From assembly GCA_902778985.1 (NCBI GenBank), contig CACYZS010000010.1:1-13499 (forward strand): 13,499 nucleotides of DNA, in the 5' to 3' direction. Position 1 is the first letter of the stretch, and the number at the start of each line of letters is the position of its first letter. A model generated the notes under the pieces. That model worked only from the letters and a program-made list of their open reading frames with translations, did not search any database and was not told where the DNA came from. Positions 5,654 through 13,499 of this stretch are shown one piece after another. Made by a program: the position numbers and the translations under genes. This stretch comes from an uncultured Ruminococcus sp. (GTDB lineage Bacteria > Bacillota > Clostridia > Oscillospirales > CAG-272).

Positions 5654-7750
5654 ATGAAATCGGTAAGTGAAACGTTCGGGAGCATGGTGTTCGACGACAG
5701 AGTGATGCGGGCGACCTTGTCCGCCAAGGTGTACGCGTCGCTGAAGAAGACGATCGACGAGGGCGAGACGCTGGACATCGGCGTCGCCAACGCAGTCGCG
5801 CAGGCGATGAAGGATTGGGCGGTCGAGCGCGGCGCGACCCACTTCACCCACTGGTTCCAGCCGCTGACCGGCATCACCGCCGAGAAGCATGACAGTTTCA
5901 TTTCTCCCTCGCCCGACGGCAGCGTGATCATGGAGTTCTCGGGCAAGGAACTGATCAAGGGCGAGCCCGACGCTTCGTCCTTCCCGTCCGGCGGTCTTCG
6001 CGCGACCTTCGAGGCGCGCGGCTACACCGCGTGGGACCCGACCTCCTACGCGTTTATCAAAGGAAAGACGCTCTGCATCCCGACCGCGTTCTGCTCCTAC
6101 GGCGGACACGCGCTGGATAAGAAAACGCCGCTGCTCCGCTCGATGGAAGCCCTGAACCGTCAGGCGCTCCGCATCCTGCGTCTGTTCGGCAACGATACCG
6201 CCAAGTGCGTGCGCAGTTCGGTCGGTCCCGAGCAGGAATACTTCCTCATTACCAAGGAAATGTACGACGCCCGTCCCGACCTCCGCTTCTGCGGCAGAAC
6301 CCTCTTCGGCGCGAAGCCCCCGAAAGGGCAGGAGATGGACGACCACTACTTCGGCGCCATCAAACCGAAGGTCGCGGAGTTCATGGAAGACCTGAACGAA
6401 GAACTCTGGAAACTCGGCATCATGGCGAAGACCGAACACAACGAGGTCGCCCCGGCGCAGCACGAACTGGCGCCCATCTACACCACCACCAACGTCGCCA
6501 CCGACCACAACCAGTTGACGATGGAGATGATGCAGAAGGTCGCGTCCAAACACGGTCTGGTCTGCCTGCTCCACGAGAAGCCCTTCGCAGGAGTGAACGG
6601 CAGCGGCAAACACAACAACTGGTCGATCGCGACCAGCGACGGACAGAACCTGCTGTCTCCGGGTGAAACGCCCTACGAGAACGCGCAGTTCCTGCTCTTC
6701 CTGTGCGCCGTCATCAAGGCGGTCGACGACTACCAGGATCTGCTTCGCATCTCGGTCGCGACGGCGGGCAACGACCACCGTCTCGGCGCAAACGAGGCGC
6801 CCCCGGCGGTGATCTCGATGTTTTTGGGCGACGAACTCTCGGCGGTGCTCGACGCGATCGAGAACGACGCGCCCTACAAGGGAGCCGAGAAGACGCAGAT
6901 GAAACTGGGCGTGCACGTCCTGCCCAAGTTCAACCGCGACACCACCGACCGCAACCGTACCTCGCCCTTCGCCTTCACCGGCAACAAGTTCGAGTTCCGG
7001 ATGCTCGGCTCGTCGAACAGCATCGCCTGCGCGAACATCATGCTGAACTCCGCCGTCGCCGAGAGTCTGAAGATCTACGCAGACAAACTCGAGGGCGCGA
7101 AGAACTTTGAGACCGCGCTCCACGACCTGATCAAGGAGACCATCAAGAAGCATAAACGCATCATCTTCAACGGCAACGGCTACGACGACGCCTGGATCAA
7201 AGAGGCTACGACGGTCCGCGGACTGCTCAATTTCCGCACCACCGCCGACTGTATGCCGCACCTGCTCGATAAGAAGAACGTCGATATGCTGACCTCTCAC
7301 AAGGTCTTCACGGTCGAGGAACTGAAATCCCGCTGCGAGATCATGCTCGAAAACTACTGCAAATCGGTCACCATCGAGGCGAATACCATGATCGATATGG
7401 CGAAGACCGAGATCGCGCCCGCGATCGAACGCTTCACCGCGGATCTTGCGCGCAACCTCGCCGCCAAGAAAGCCGCCGTTCCCTCGGCTGCCTGCGCTTA
7501 CGAAACCGACCTGATCGGCAAACTCTCGTCGCTGACCGACCGGATCGTTTCGGCGGTCTCCGACCTGCAGAGTTCGGTCATCGCCCTGCACGACTGTGAC
7601 GGCGTGATCGCGGAATCCGAATCGATCCGCGACGACGTGCTGCTCAAGATGTGCGCGCTCCGGCTCGCCTGCGACGAGGCGGAGACCCTGACCGAAAAGA
7701 AATACTGGCCCTATCCGACCTACGCCGACATTCTGTTCAGCGTGAGGTAA
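5654..7750 (+). CDS. glnN: Type III glutamine synthetase (GlnN)
   Basis: I chose ATG 5654 because AAGGAGG lies six bases upstream and the protein then begins [18 protein letters not shown], the usual GSIII start; the frame upstream to 5510 is leader. At 698 residues it has the normal GSIII length, much longer than GSI. Family blocks are [14 protein letters not shown] at 60-73, [19 protein letters not shown] near 96-114, [11 protein letters not shown] at 189-199 (metal-binding glutamates), [13 protein letters not shown] at 259-271 and [17 protein letters not shown] at 308-324 (active site). It makes glutamine from glutamate, ammonia and ATP in the cytoplasm and is the entry point for ammonium carried in by the next gene's product. 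It heads the plus-strand operon behind a consensus promoter and a two-hairpin leader. GSIII is common in Bacteroidetes, Clostridia and cyanobacteria; here codon use groups it with the Clostridia-like block. Confidence 0.97.
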   Translation: MKSVSETFGSMVFDDRVMRATLSAKVYASLKKTIDEGETLDIGVANAVAQAMKDWAVERGATHFTHWFQPLTGITAEKHDSFISPSPDGSVIMEFSGKELIKGEPDASSFPSGGLRATFEARGYTAWDPTSYAFIKGKTLCIPTAFCSYGGHALDKKTPLLRSMEALNRQALRILRLFGNDTAKCVRSSVGPEQEYFLITKEMYDARPDLRFCGRTLFGAKPPKGQEMDDHYFGAIKPKVAEFMEDLNEELWKLGIMAKTEHNEVAPAQHELAPIYTTTNVATDHNQLTMEMMQKVASKHGLVCLLHEKPFAGVNGSGKHNNWSIATSDGQNLLSPGETPYENAQFLLFLCAVIKAVDDYQDLLRISVATAGNDHRLGANEAPPAVISMFLGDELSAVLDAIENDAPYKGAEKTQMKLGVHVLPKFNRDTTDRNRTSPFAFTGNKFEFRMLGSSNSIACANIMLNSAVAESLKIYADKLEGAKNFETALHDLIKETIKKHKRIIFNGNGYDDAWIKEATTVRGLLNFRTTADCMPHLLDKKNVDMLTSHKVFTVEELKSRCEIMLENYCKSVTIEANTMIDMAKTEIAPAIERFTADLARNLAAKKAAVPSAACAYETDLIGKLSSLTDRIVSAVSDLQSSVIALHDCDGVIAESESIRDDVLLKMCALRLACDEAETLTEKKYWPYPTYADILFSVR

Positions 7751-7782
7751 AACCGATGATTGAATAATAAGGAGATACTTCC

Positions 7783-9537
7783 ATGACACCCCAAGAGATC
7801 CTCACACTTATCAAAGAAACCGCAACAAGCGAAGTTTTCGGCGTTTGGTTTCTGATCGGCGCCGCGCTCGTCTTCTTCATGCAGGCAGGGTTCGCGATGG
7901 TCGAGACCGGCTTCACCCGCGCAAAGAACGCCGGAAATATCATCATGAAGAACCTGATGGACTTCTGCATCGGGACGGTGGTCTTCGTCCTTCTCGGTTT
8001 CTCTCTGATGATGGCGGAGGACTACGTACTCGGGGTGATCGGCGTTCCGAACCTCAAGATTTTGACCGACTTCGGCGGTTTCCTTGCCGACGGTAACGCG
8101 CCGTCCTTCGTTTTTAACCTCGTGTTCTGCGCGACGGCGGCGACCATCGTTTCCGGCTCCATGGCGGAACGCACCAAGTTTCTCTCCTACTGCATCTATT
8201 CCGGCGTCATCTCGCTCTTCGTCTATCCGGTCGAGGCGGGATGGGTCTGGAACCAAGCCGGGTGGCTCGTGAAACTCGGTTTCCACGATTTCGCCGGTTC
8301 CGCGGCGATCCACTCGGTCGGCGGCACCGCCGCCCTGATCGGGGCGATCATGGTCGGTCCCCGTCTCGGCAAGTACGTGAAGGACGCCGCAGGGAAAGTG
8401 ACCAAAGTCAACGCGATCCAGGGGCACGCCGTCACCCTCGGCGCCCTCGGCTGCTTCATTCTCTGGTTCGGCTGGTACGGCTTCAACGGCGCTGCCGCGT
8501 GGGACGGCGACTCGCTCGCGTCGATCTTCGTGACCACCACCATCGCGCCCGCCGTCGCGACCTGCACGACCATGATCTTTACCTGGATCAAGAACGGCAA
8601 ACCCGACGTCTCGATGTGCTTGAACGCCTCGCTTGCGGGGCTGGTCGGGATCACGGCGGGCTGCGACGCGCTTGACGCCGTGGGTTCGACGGTCGTCGGG
8701 ATCGTTTCGGGTATCCTCGTGGTCGTCGTGGTCGAGGTGCTTGACCTGAAACTCCATATCGACGATCCGGTCGGCGCCGTCGGCGTCCACTTCGCAAACG
8801 GGATCTGGGGCACGATCGCGGTGGGGCTTCTTGCCAACCCCGACGCTCCGGCAGGGCTGAAAGGGCTCTTCTATACCGGCAGTTTCCGTCTCCTCGGCGT
8901 GCAGGCGCTCGGGATCGTCGCGATCCTTGCCTGGACCGCCGCCCTGATGACGCTGACCTTCTTCATCATCAAGCGGACGGTCGGACTGCGCGTTTCTCCC
9001 GAAGAGGAGATCAAGGGGCTCGACAGTACCGAACACGGTCTTCCGAGCGCGTACGCCGATTTCGTCCCCGCCGTGGAGAGCCTGGACTACGGCTTCTCGG
9101 GCGCCGTCGCCGTTTCGGGCGAAATGCCGGTCTCCGAGGCGATCCCGGTCAAGCGCGTGCCGTCGTTTGACGAGACGCAGCCCAAGTTTACCAAGATCGA
9201 GATCATCTGCAAGGAGCCTCGTTTTGAAGCGCTGAAAGCCGCGATGATGGACATCGGGATCACCGGCATGACGGTCTCGCACGTCCTCGGGTGCGGCGCG
9301 CAGAAGGGACAGCCCGAATACTACCGCGGCGTCCCGGTCGAAGCAACTCTGCTCCCGAAGATCCAGGTGGATATCGTGGTCAGCAAGGTGCCGGTGCGGC
9401 ACGTGATCGAGACCGCGAAGAAGGTACTTTACACCGGACATATCGGCGACGGGAAGATCTTCGTATACGACGTGGAGAACGTCGTGAAGGTCCGTACCGG
9501 CGAGGAAGGATACGACGCCCTGCAGGACGTGGAGTAA
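7783..9537 (+). CDS. amt: Ammonium transporter fused to a C-terminal P-II (GlnB/GlnK) domain
   Basis: 584 residues from ATG 7783, 32 bases after glnN, with AAGGAGA upstream. Residues 15-400 form the multi-helix Amt channel, including MQAGFAMVETG at 33-43, HDFAGSAAIHSVGGTAALIG at 168-187 and GAVGVHFANGIWGT at 331-344. H177 and H336 appear to be the twin pore histidines. The Amt C-terminal signature GLRVSPEEEIKGLDSTEHGL is at 401-420. After a linker, residues 469-584 are a complete P-II domain: KIEIICK at 471-477, the T-loop after KGQPEYYRG at 508-516, LLPK at 523-526, IGDGKIFVYDV at 554-564 and RTGEE at 571-575. P-II proteins bind ATP/ADP and 2-oxoglutarate and gate Amt, so this channel carries its own sensor. 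The position of GlnB Tyr51 is valine (V519), so uridylylation there is ruled out. Confidence 0.96.
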   Translation: MTPQEILTLIKETATSEVFGVWFLIGAALVFFMQAGFAMVETGFTRAKNAGNIIMKNLMDFCIGTVVFVLLGFSLMMAEDYVLGVIGVPNLKILTDFGGFLADGNAPSFVFNLVFCATAATIVSGSMAERTKFLSYCIYSGVISLFVYPVEAGWVWNQAGWLVKLGFHDFAGSAAIHSVGGTAALIGAIMVGPRLGKYVKDAAGKVTKVNAIQGHAVTLGALGCFILWFGWYGFNGAAAWDGDSLASIFVTTTIAPAVATCTTMIFTWIKNGKPDVSMCLNASLAGLVGITAGCDALDAVGSTVVGIVSGILVVVVVEVLDLKLHIDDPVGAVGVHFANGIWGTIAVGLLANPDAPAGLKGLFYTGSFRLLGVQALGIVAILAWTAALMTLTFFIIKRTVGLRVSPEEEIKGLDSTEHGLPSAYADFVPAVESLDYGFSGAVAVSGEMPVSEAIPVKRVPSFDETQPKFTKIEIICKEPRFEALKAAMMDIGITGMTVSHVLGCGAQKGQPEYYRGVPVEATLLPKIQVDIVVSKVPVRHVIETAKKVLYTGHIGDGKIFVYDVENVVKVRTGEEGYDALQDVE

Positions 9538-9541
9538 CGCT

Positions 9542-11125
9542 ATGTGTTCGATATTCGGATATTGCGGTCCCGTCCCGGACAGGACTGCGTTTGAAAAAGC
9601 GTTTGAGCAAACCAAATCACGCGGACCGGACGACAGTCGCGTGATCGGGGCGGGCGACGGGCTGATCGCCTTTCACCGCCTTTCGATCATGGGGCTGACG
9701 CCCGAAGGAATGCAGCCGTTCACCCTGAACGGCTGCACCGCCGTATGTAACGGGGAACTCTATGGTTTTACGCGCGAGCGCGCGAAACTACTGGAAAAAG
9801 GCTATACTTTTCAGAGCGACAGCGACTGCGAGATCCTGCTCCCGATGTATTTCGAGTACGGGACCGACCTGTTCCGAAAACTCGACGCCGAGTTTGCCTG
9901 CGTGATCTGGGACGGTCGGAGCGGGGAATGGATCGCCGCCCGCGACCCGATCGGGATCCGCCCGCTCTACTACGGCTACGACCGAAACGGAACGATCCTC
10001 TTCGCGAGCGAAGCGAAGAACCTCGTCGGGCTTGCGGGGAAGATCATGCCCTTCCCGCCGGGGCACTACTACAAGGGCGGACGCTTCGTTTGCTACCACG
10101 ATCCCGCGAAGGTCGACGCGACGTGCCGCGACGACGTCGAGACCGCCTGCAAACAGATCCGCGAGAAACTGGTCGCCGGGGTGGAAAAACGGCTGATCTC
10201 CGACGCCAAGGTCGGGTTCCTGCTTTCGGGCGGGCTGGACAGTTCGCTCGTCTGCGCGATCGCGCAGAAGAAGTGCACTCATCCGATCAAGACCTTCGCG
10301 ATCGGAATGAGCGAGGACGCGATCGACCTCAAGTACGCGCGGCAGGTCGCCGACTACATCGGCGCCGACCACACCGAGGTCTACATGACCCCGGACGACG
10401 TGATCGCCTCGCTTGAGGACGTGGTGCGGCTGCTCGGAACCTTCGACATCACCACGATCCGCGCGAGTATGGGAATGTACCTGGTCTGCAAAGCCATTCA
10501 CGAGACGACGGATCTTAGGGTGCTGCTTACCGGGGAGATCTCGGACGAACTCTTCGGCTACAAGTACACCGACTTCGCCCCGTCCCCCGAGGAGTTCCAG
10601 AAGGAAGCCGAGAAGCGGATCTCGGAACTCCACGTCTACGACGTTCTGCGCGCCGACCGCTGCATTTCGGTCAACTCGCTCGAAGCGCGGGTGCCCTTCG
10701 GCGATCTCGATTTCGTCAAGTACGTGATGGCGCTCGATCCCGCGATCAAGATGAACGTGTACGGAAAAGGGAAGTACCTGCTCCGGCACGCGTTCGAGGG
10801 GCTCGGCTACCTGCCCGATTCGATCCTCTGGCGCGAGAAAGCGGCGTTCTCCGACGCGGTCGGCCATTCGATGGTCGACGACCTGAAGGAATACGCCGAG
10901 CGGACCTACACCGACGAAGAGTTCGAAAAGCGTCGGCAGAAGTACGACTACGCGCGCCCCTTCACCAAAGAATCGCTGCTCTACCGCGAACTGTTTGAAA
11001 AGTACTACCCCGGACAGGCGGAGATGATCCCCGGCTTCTGGATGCCCAACAAGAGTTGGCAGGGATGCGACGTGAACGATCCGTCGGCACGCGTTCTTTC
11101 AAACTACGGCGACAGCGGAAAATAA
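9542..11125 (+). CDS. asnB: Asparagine synthetase, glutamine-hydrolysing
   Basis: 527 residues from ATG 9542, four bases after the transporter stop, with GTGGAG inside the end of that gene as ribosome site. MCSIFGYCG puts the amidotransferase nucleophile at C2; SRGPDDS, HRLSIMG and the NGELYG motif complete the class-II glutaminase. The synthetase domain has the pyrophosphate loop SGGLDSS at 229-235, TGEISDELFGYKY near 337-349 and LWREKAAFSDAVG near 430-442. It converts aspartate, glutamine and ATP to asparagine, glutamate, AMP and pyrophosphate. Length and motifs match AsnB of other bacteria (E. coli about 554). In this operon it directly consumes the glutamine made by GlnN. It appears intact. 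Confidence 0.95.
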   Translation: MCSIFGYCGPVPDRTAFEKAFEQTKSRGPDDSRVIGAGDGLIAFHRLSIMGLTPEGMQPFTLNGCTAVCNGELYGFTRERAKLLEKGYTFQSDSDCEILLPMYFEYGTDLFRKLDAEFACVIWDGRSGEWIAARDPIGIRPLYYGYDRNGTILFASEAKNLVGLAGKIMPFPPGHYYKGGRFVCYHDPAKVDATCRDDVETACKQIREKLVAGVEKRLISDAKVGFLLSGGLDSSLVCAIAQKKCTHPIKTFAIGMSEDAIDLKYARQVADYIGADHTEVYMTPDDVIASLEDVVRLLGTFDITTIRASMGMYLVCKAIHETTDLRVLLTGEISDELFGYKYTDFAPSPEEFQKEAEKRISELHVYDVLRADRCISVNSLEARVPFGDLDFVKYVMALDPAIKMNVYGKGKYLLRHAFEGLGYLPDSILWREKAAFSDAVGHSMVDDLKEYAERTYTDEEFEKRRQKYDYARPFTKESLLYRELFEKYYPGQAEMIPGFWMPNKSWQGCDVNDPSARVLSNYGDSGK

Positions 11126-11148
11126 AACACGACAAGGAGATAAGGACA

Positions 11149-11784
11149 ATGGAAAAGAGAGAGCAACTTTACGAGGGCAAGGCGAAAAAGGTCTTCAAGA
11201 CCGACGATCCCGAAAAACTGATCGTCGCGTACAAGGACGACGCGACGGCGTTCAACGGACTGAAAAAAGGGACCATCGTCGGCAAGGGCGTCATCAACAA
11301 CCAGATGAGCAACCGCCTGATGAAACTGCTTGAACAAGAGGGGATCCCCACCCATCTCGTGAAGGAACTTTCCGAGCGCGAGACGCTGGTGAAGCGGGTG
11401 TCGATCGTCCCGCTCGAGGTCATCGTACGGAACATTTCGGCGGGATCGTTTGCGAAAAGATACGGCGTGGAGGAAGGGATCGTTTTCCCCTCCCCCACGA
11501 TCGAGTTTTCTTATAAGAACGACGCGCTCGGCGATCCGCTCCTGAACCGCTACCACGCGCTGGCGCTGGGGCTCGCGACCGAAAAGGAACTGGACACCAT
11601 CGCCTCGTACAGTTTCAGGATCAACGAGATCCTCTCGGCGTTCTGGAAAGGGTGCGGCGTGATCCTGGTGGACTTCAAACTCGAGTTCGGACGGCTCTCC
11701 GACGGCACGATCGTGCTCGCCGACGAGATCAGCCCCGACACCTGCCGTCTCTGGGACACCAAAACCAAAGAAAAACTCGACAAA
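11149..11784 (+). CDS. purC: SAICAR synthetase PurC (3'-truncated by chimeric join)
   Basis: ATG 11149 has AAGGAG upstream and lies 23 bases after asnB; the frame further upstream overlaps asnB and is not used. 212 residues match PurC closely: YEGKAKKVF at 8-16, DDATAFNG at 30-37, PLEVIVRNISAGSFAKRYG at 88-106, LVDFKLEFG at 173-181 and LADEISPDTCRLWD at 190-203. The enzyme joins aspartate to CAIR with ATP in purine synthesis. PurC usually has about 235 residues, so some 20 at the C-terminus are missing; after KEKLDK the frame runs straight into unrelated AT-rich kinase sequence. The composite frame 11149-13410 would encode 753 residues. Its presence behind glnN-amt-asnB suggests the nitrogen operon continues into purine genes in the source genome. 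Confidence 0.92.
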
Positions 11785-11800
11785 ACTGAAGAGGATCTCC
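11765..11800. other. Probable chimeric junction, Clostridia-like to ciliate-like DNA
   Basis: Base composition changes abruptly near 11785 from GC-rich to about three-quarters A+T, and codons switch from CTG/CTC/ATC/CGC to TTA/ATA/ATT/AGA. The protein changes from PurC, just short of its normal end, to a eukaryotic kinase with a lysine/aspartate-rich linker. The sequence at the join is A-rich on both sides (AAAGAAAAACTCGACAAAAC), which would favour accidental overlap. The frame continuing is a coincidence of the join. Confidence 0.9.
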
Positions 11801-13410
11801 TTTGTAATATAAACAAGCTAAAAGACGAAGAAAAAGACGATGATAATAAATCGAATTTATCCCAATCGCGTGATTGTTTATATTATCAAAACGAATTAGA
11901 AAAATTATCCACATATATAAAAACATATTTTCTTGAGAAAAAATCATATCCAGAATCGAACACAAAATTTTATTTATTCGGTAGAGAGATTGGTCATGGG
12001 GCCTTCGGCAAAGTTAATTTATGTTTGCATATTGGGAGTGGGCATTTAGTTGCGATGAAAACATTTGTGAAAAATAATACAAAATATAAAGAGTCAAAAG
12101 AAAAATTAAAAAATGAAGTTGAAGTCCTGAGTAAATTGCACCATCCTTTCATTAATCAAATATTAGATAATTTCGAAACTGATACTCATTTTTTTATTGT
12201 TATGGAATATATTTGCGGAGATTTATTAACTTTTATTAGGAAAAGAAATAAATTAAATGAACAAATTGCCAAAGTTATTTTTAAACAATTAATCGAAGGT
12301 TTAAAATATATCCATAAAAAAAATATAATTCATCGTGATATTAAATTAGATAATATTTTAATTGATACCACTAATACTGTTAAAATTTGCGATTTTGGGG
12401 TGAGTAGAAAAATTCAAAAAGGAGAAAAAATTTATGAAAGGTGTGGTACCCCTGCATATATTGCTCCGGAAATTTATAAAAAAATTGGATATACTGGATT
12501 TCAAAGTGATGTTTGGTCGGCGGGGGTTACATTGTATTATATACTTAGTGGAAATTTACCTTTTAAAGGGAATAATATACATGATTTGGAAAATGCTATT
12601 CTTTTAGGAGAATATAAAAAAATAAGAGATATATCATTCGAAGCAAGCGATATTATCGATAGAATGTTAAAATTAAATCCTGCCGAAAGAATAACAATCG
12701 AGGAATTATTAAAACATCCCTGGTTAAAAAATGTAAATTTATCAAATCGTCACAAATTAAACATTTTTACCAAAGCCGAGAAAAAAGTTCTCTCGAAATA
12801 TTACATCGATTATTTAAATTCCTCCAAAACAGATTTACTCGAAAATTTCACCTATCGAAATTTAACAATCGATAACAGCAAAAAACGGCTTGGGGGGAAT
12901 ACCAAAAGTGTGATTTATGCCCCATATAATACTTGTATGAACGAAAATGAGGATTTTACAAAAAGAATAAAAAAGAAAAAAGTTGATATGTCTTATTTAA
13001 GCAAAGAAGAATTAGCGCTGTATAAAGAATTAAAAGTCGAAAATGATATTTGCAAATTTGGCTGGAGGGTGAGACAAGCGAATATTAATTATGAATTATC
13101 AAATAATGATGATTTTGATAATGGACTAATTAAATCTCTGGATGAGGATGGGGGGAAACATTCGAAAAAAACTGAGGAAAATTATTTTAGTGATAGTTTA
13201 TCGATGGAAAGTATACAAGATTACGAAAAAATTCAGATAAATGAAAATATTTTGAAATATATCGAAAATAAAATCGGATATAATCAAAAATATTTAATCA
13301 AATGTCTCAAAAAAAATATTATTAATTATGCGACGGCTGCTTATTATTTGAAATTTAAAGAAGAAACAAATAAAAATGATAAAGAAGAAAATATTTTTAT
13401 TAATAATTGA
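11785..13410 (+). CDS. Ciliate-type SNF1/AMPK-like serine/threonine protein kinase (5'-truncated)
   Basis: A eukaryotic protein kinase read in frame from the PurC fragment; its own start codon is not in the window. After about 65 polar residues the domain shows GHGAFGKV (11992-12015), the VAMK lysine (12058-12060), the catalytic loop HRDIKLDN (12331-12354), DFG (12391-12399) and GTPAYIAPE (12445-12471), so it should be active. It phosphorylates serine/threonine and is nearest to the CAMK/SNF1 group. The C-terminal region carries KSVIYAPYN, CKFGWRVRQANINYELSNND (from 13051) with DNG after it, and a UBA-like end, ENILKYIENKIGYNQKYL with YATAAYYLK (13243-13356). From memory, this combination is typical of the expanded Tetrahymena/Paramecium kinase family. 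No intron-like interruption is seen. It ends at TGA 13408-13410. It has nothing to do with the bacterial operon. Confidence 0.85.
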   Translation, partial: TEEDLLCNINKLKDEEKDDDNKSNLSQSRDCLYYQNELEKLSTYIKTYFLEKKSYPESNTKFYLFGREIGHGAFGKVNLCLHIGSGHLVAMKTFVKNNTKYKESKEKLKNEVEVLSKLHHPFINQILDNFETDTHFFIVMEYICGDLLTFIRKRNKLNEQIAKVIFKQLIEGLKYIHKKNIIHRDIKLDNILIDTTNTVKICDFGVSRKIQKGEKIYERCGTPAYIAPEIYKKIGYTGFQSDVWSAGVTLYYILSGNLPFKGNNIHDLENAILLGEYKKIRDISFEASDIIDRMLKLNPAERITIEELLKHPWLKNVNLSNRHKLNIFTKAEKKVLSKYYIDYLNSSKTDLLENFTYRNLTIDNSKKRLGGNTKSVIYAPYNTCMNENEDFTKRIKKKKVDMSYLSKEELALYKELKVENDICKFGWRVRQANINYELSNNDDFDNGLIKSLDEDGGKHSKKTEENYFSDSLSMESIQDYEKIQINENILKYIENKIGYNQKYLIKCLKKNIINYATAAYYLKFKEETNKNDKEENIFINN

Positions 13411-13499
13411 AAATAATAATTTTATAAGAGTTTTTTTTTTTGGAAATATGTTGTATTAATATCATTTAATTTTTATTTTATTTTTATTAATAAAATATA
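13411..13499 (+). other. AT-rich 3' flank of the ciliate gene
   Basis: About 90 bases of nearly pure A and T with a run of twelve T (around 13429-13440). I see no ORF, RNA gene or telomeric repeat. In-frame TAA TAA follow one codon after the TGA. It is probably the untranslated end of the kinase gene. Confidence 0.5.

Noticed and set aside
5513..7789. 758-residue open frame on the strand opposite glnN
   Set aside because: It is full of V, R, D, G and H with no recognisable motif, as expected opposite a GC-rich gene with strong third-position bias. The plus-strand GSIII homology is unambiguous.
7720..9615. 631-residue open frame opposite the ammonium transporter
   Set aside because: Same compositional shadow effect: D/H/R/G-rich, no ribosome site, no domain, and it mirrors the transporter gene exactly.
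9788..10867. 359-residue open frame opposite asnB
   Set aside because: Shadow of a GC-rich gene; no motif or start signal, lies wholly inside asnB.
13411..13499. Ciliate telomere or chromosome end at the right edge
   Set aside because: No C4A4- or C4A2-type repeats are present; only irregular A/T sequence.
1..13499. CRISPR array, tRNA/rRNA genes, insertion sequences
   Set aside because: No regularly spaced repeats, cloverleaf-like sequence, transposase motifs or terminal inverted repeats were seen on either strand.

Overview
The window reads as a composite of three genomes rather than one chromosome segment. Positions 1 to about 1300 look like Bacteroidales DNA (Prevotella-like; outer-membrane beta-barrel protein, carboxypeptidase-like regulatory domain protein). 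Positions about 1301 to 11784 are one coherent GC-rich Clostridia-type nitrogen-assimilation locus. Positions about 11785 to 13499 are strongly AT-rich eukaryotic DNA, whose kinase resembles ciliate kinases. Bacteroidales, Clostridia and ciliates occur together in the rumen or a similar gut, so a chimeric metagenomic contig is the simplest reading. Both joins fall inside genes and happen to stay in frame. They create two apparent fusion proteins, oxidoreductase plus beta-barrel and PurC plus protein kinase, which I do not believe are real.

The middle block is two divergent operons facing away from a regulatory region at about 5304-5653. The minus-strand operon encodes a split, archaeal-type glutamate synthase: class-II glutamine amidotransferase (5303-4209), FMN/Fe-S synthase subunit (4207-2702), four-cluster ferredoxin (2580-2140) and an FAD/NAD(P)H oxidoreductase (2143 down to the join near 1300). 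The plus-strand operon encodes type III glutamine synthetase (5654-7750), an ammonium transporter fused to a P-II signalling domain (7783-9537), glutamine-hydrolysing asparagine synthetase (9542-11125) and SAICAR synthetase PurC (from 11149, cut by the join near 11785). Together they import ammonium, fix it into glutamine, pass it to glutamate and asparagine, and feed purine synthesis.

The control region between the operons is the most informative non-coding sequence. Each operon has a promoter with perfect TTGACA and TATAAT boxes 17 bp apart. Each transcript then begins with long hairpins, one clearly terminator-like. The plus-strand leader carries two related hairpins whose arms could pair with each other's partners, which suggests attenuation control of both operons.

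In the Bacteroidales end, the 3' part of the beta-barrel gene is followed on the minus strand by a chain of very small ORFs with overlapping stop and start codons, then by a secreted regulatory-domain protein running off the window edge. In the ciliate end, a 5'-truncated serine/threonine kinase ends at a TGA, followed by about 90 bp of AT-rich sequence with no visible gene.
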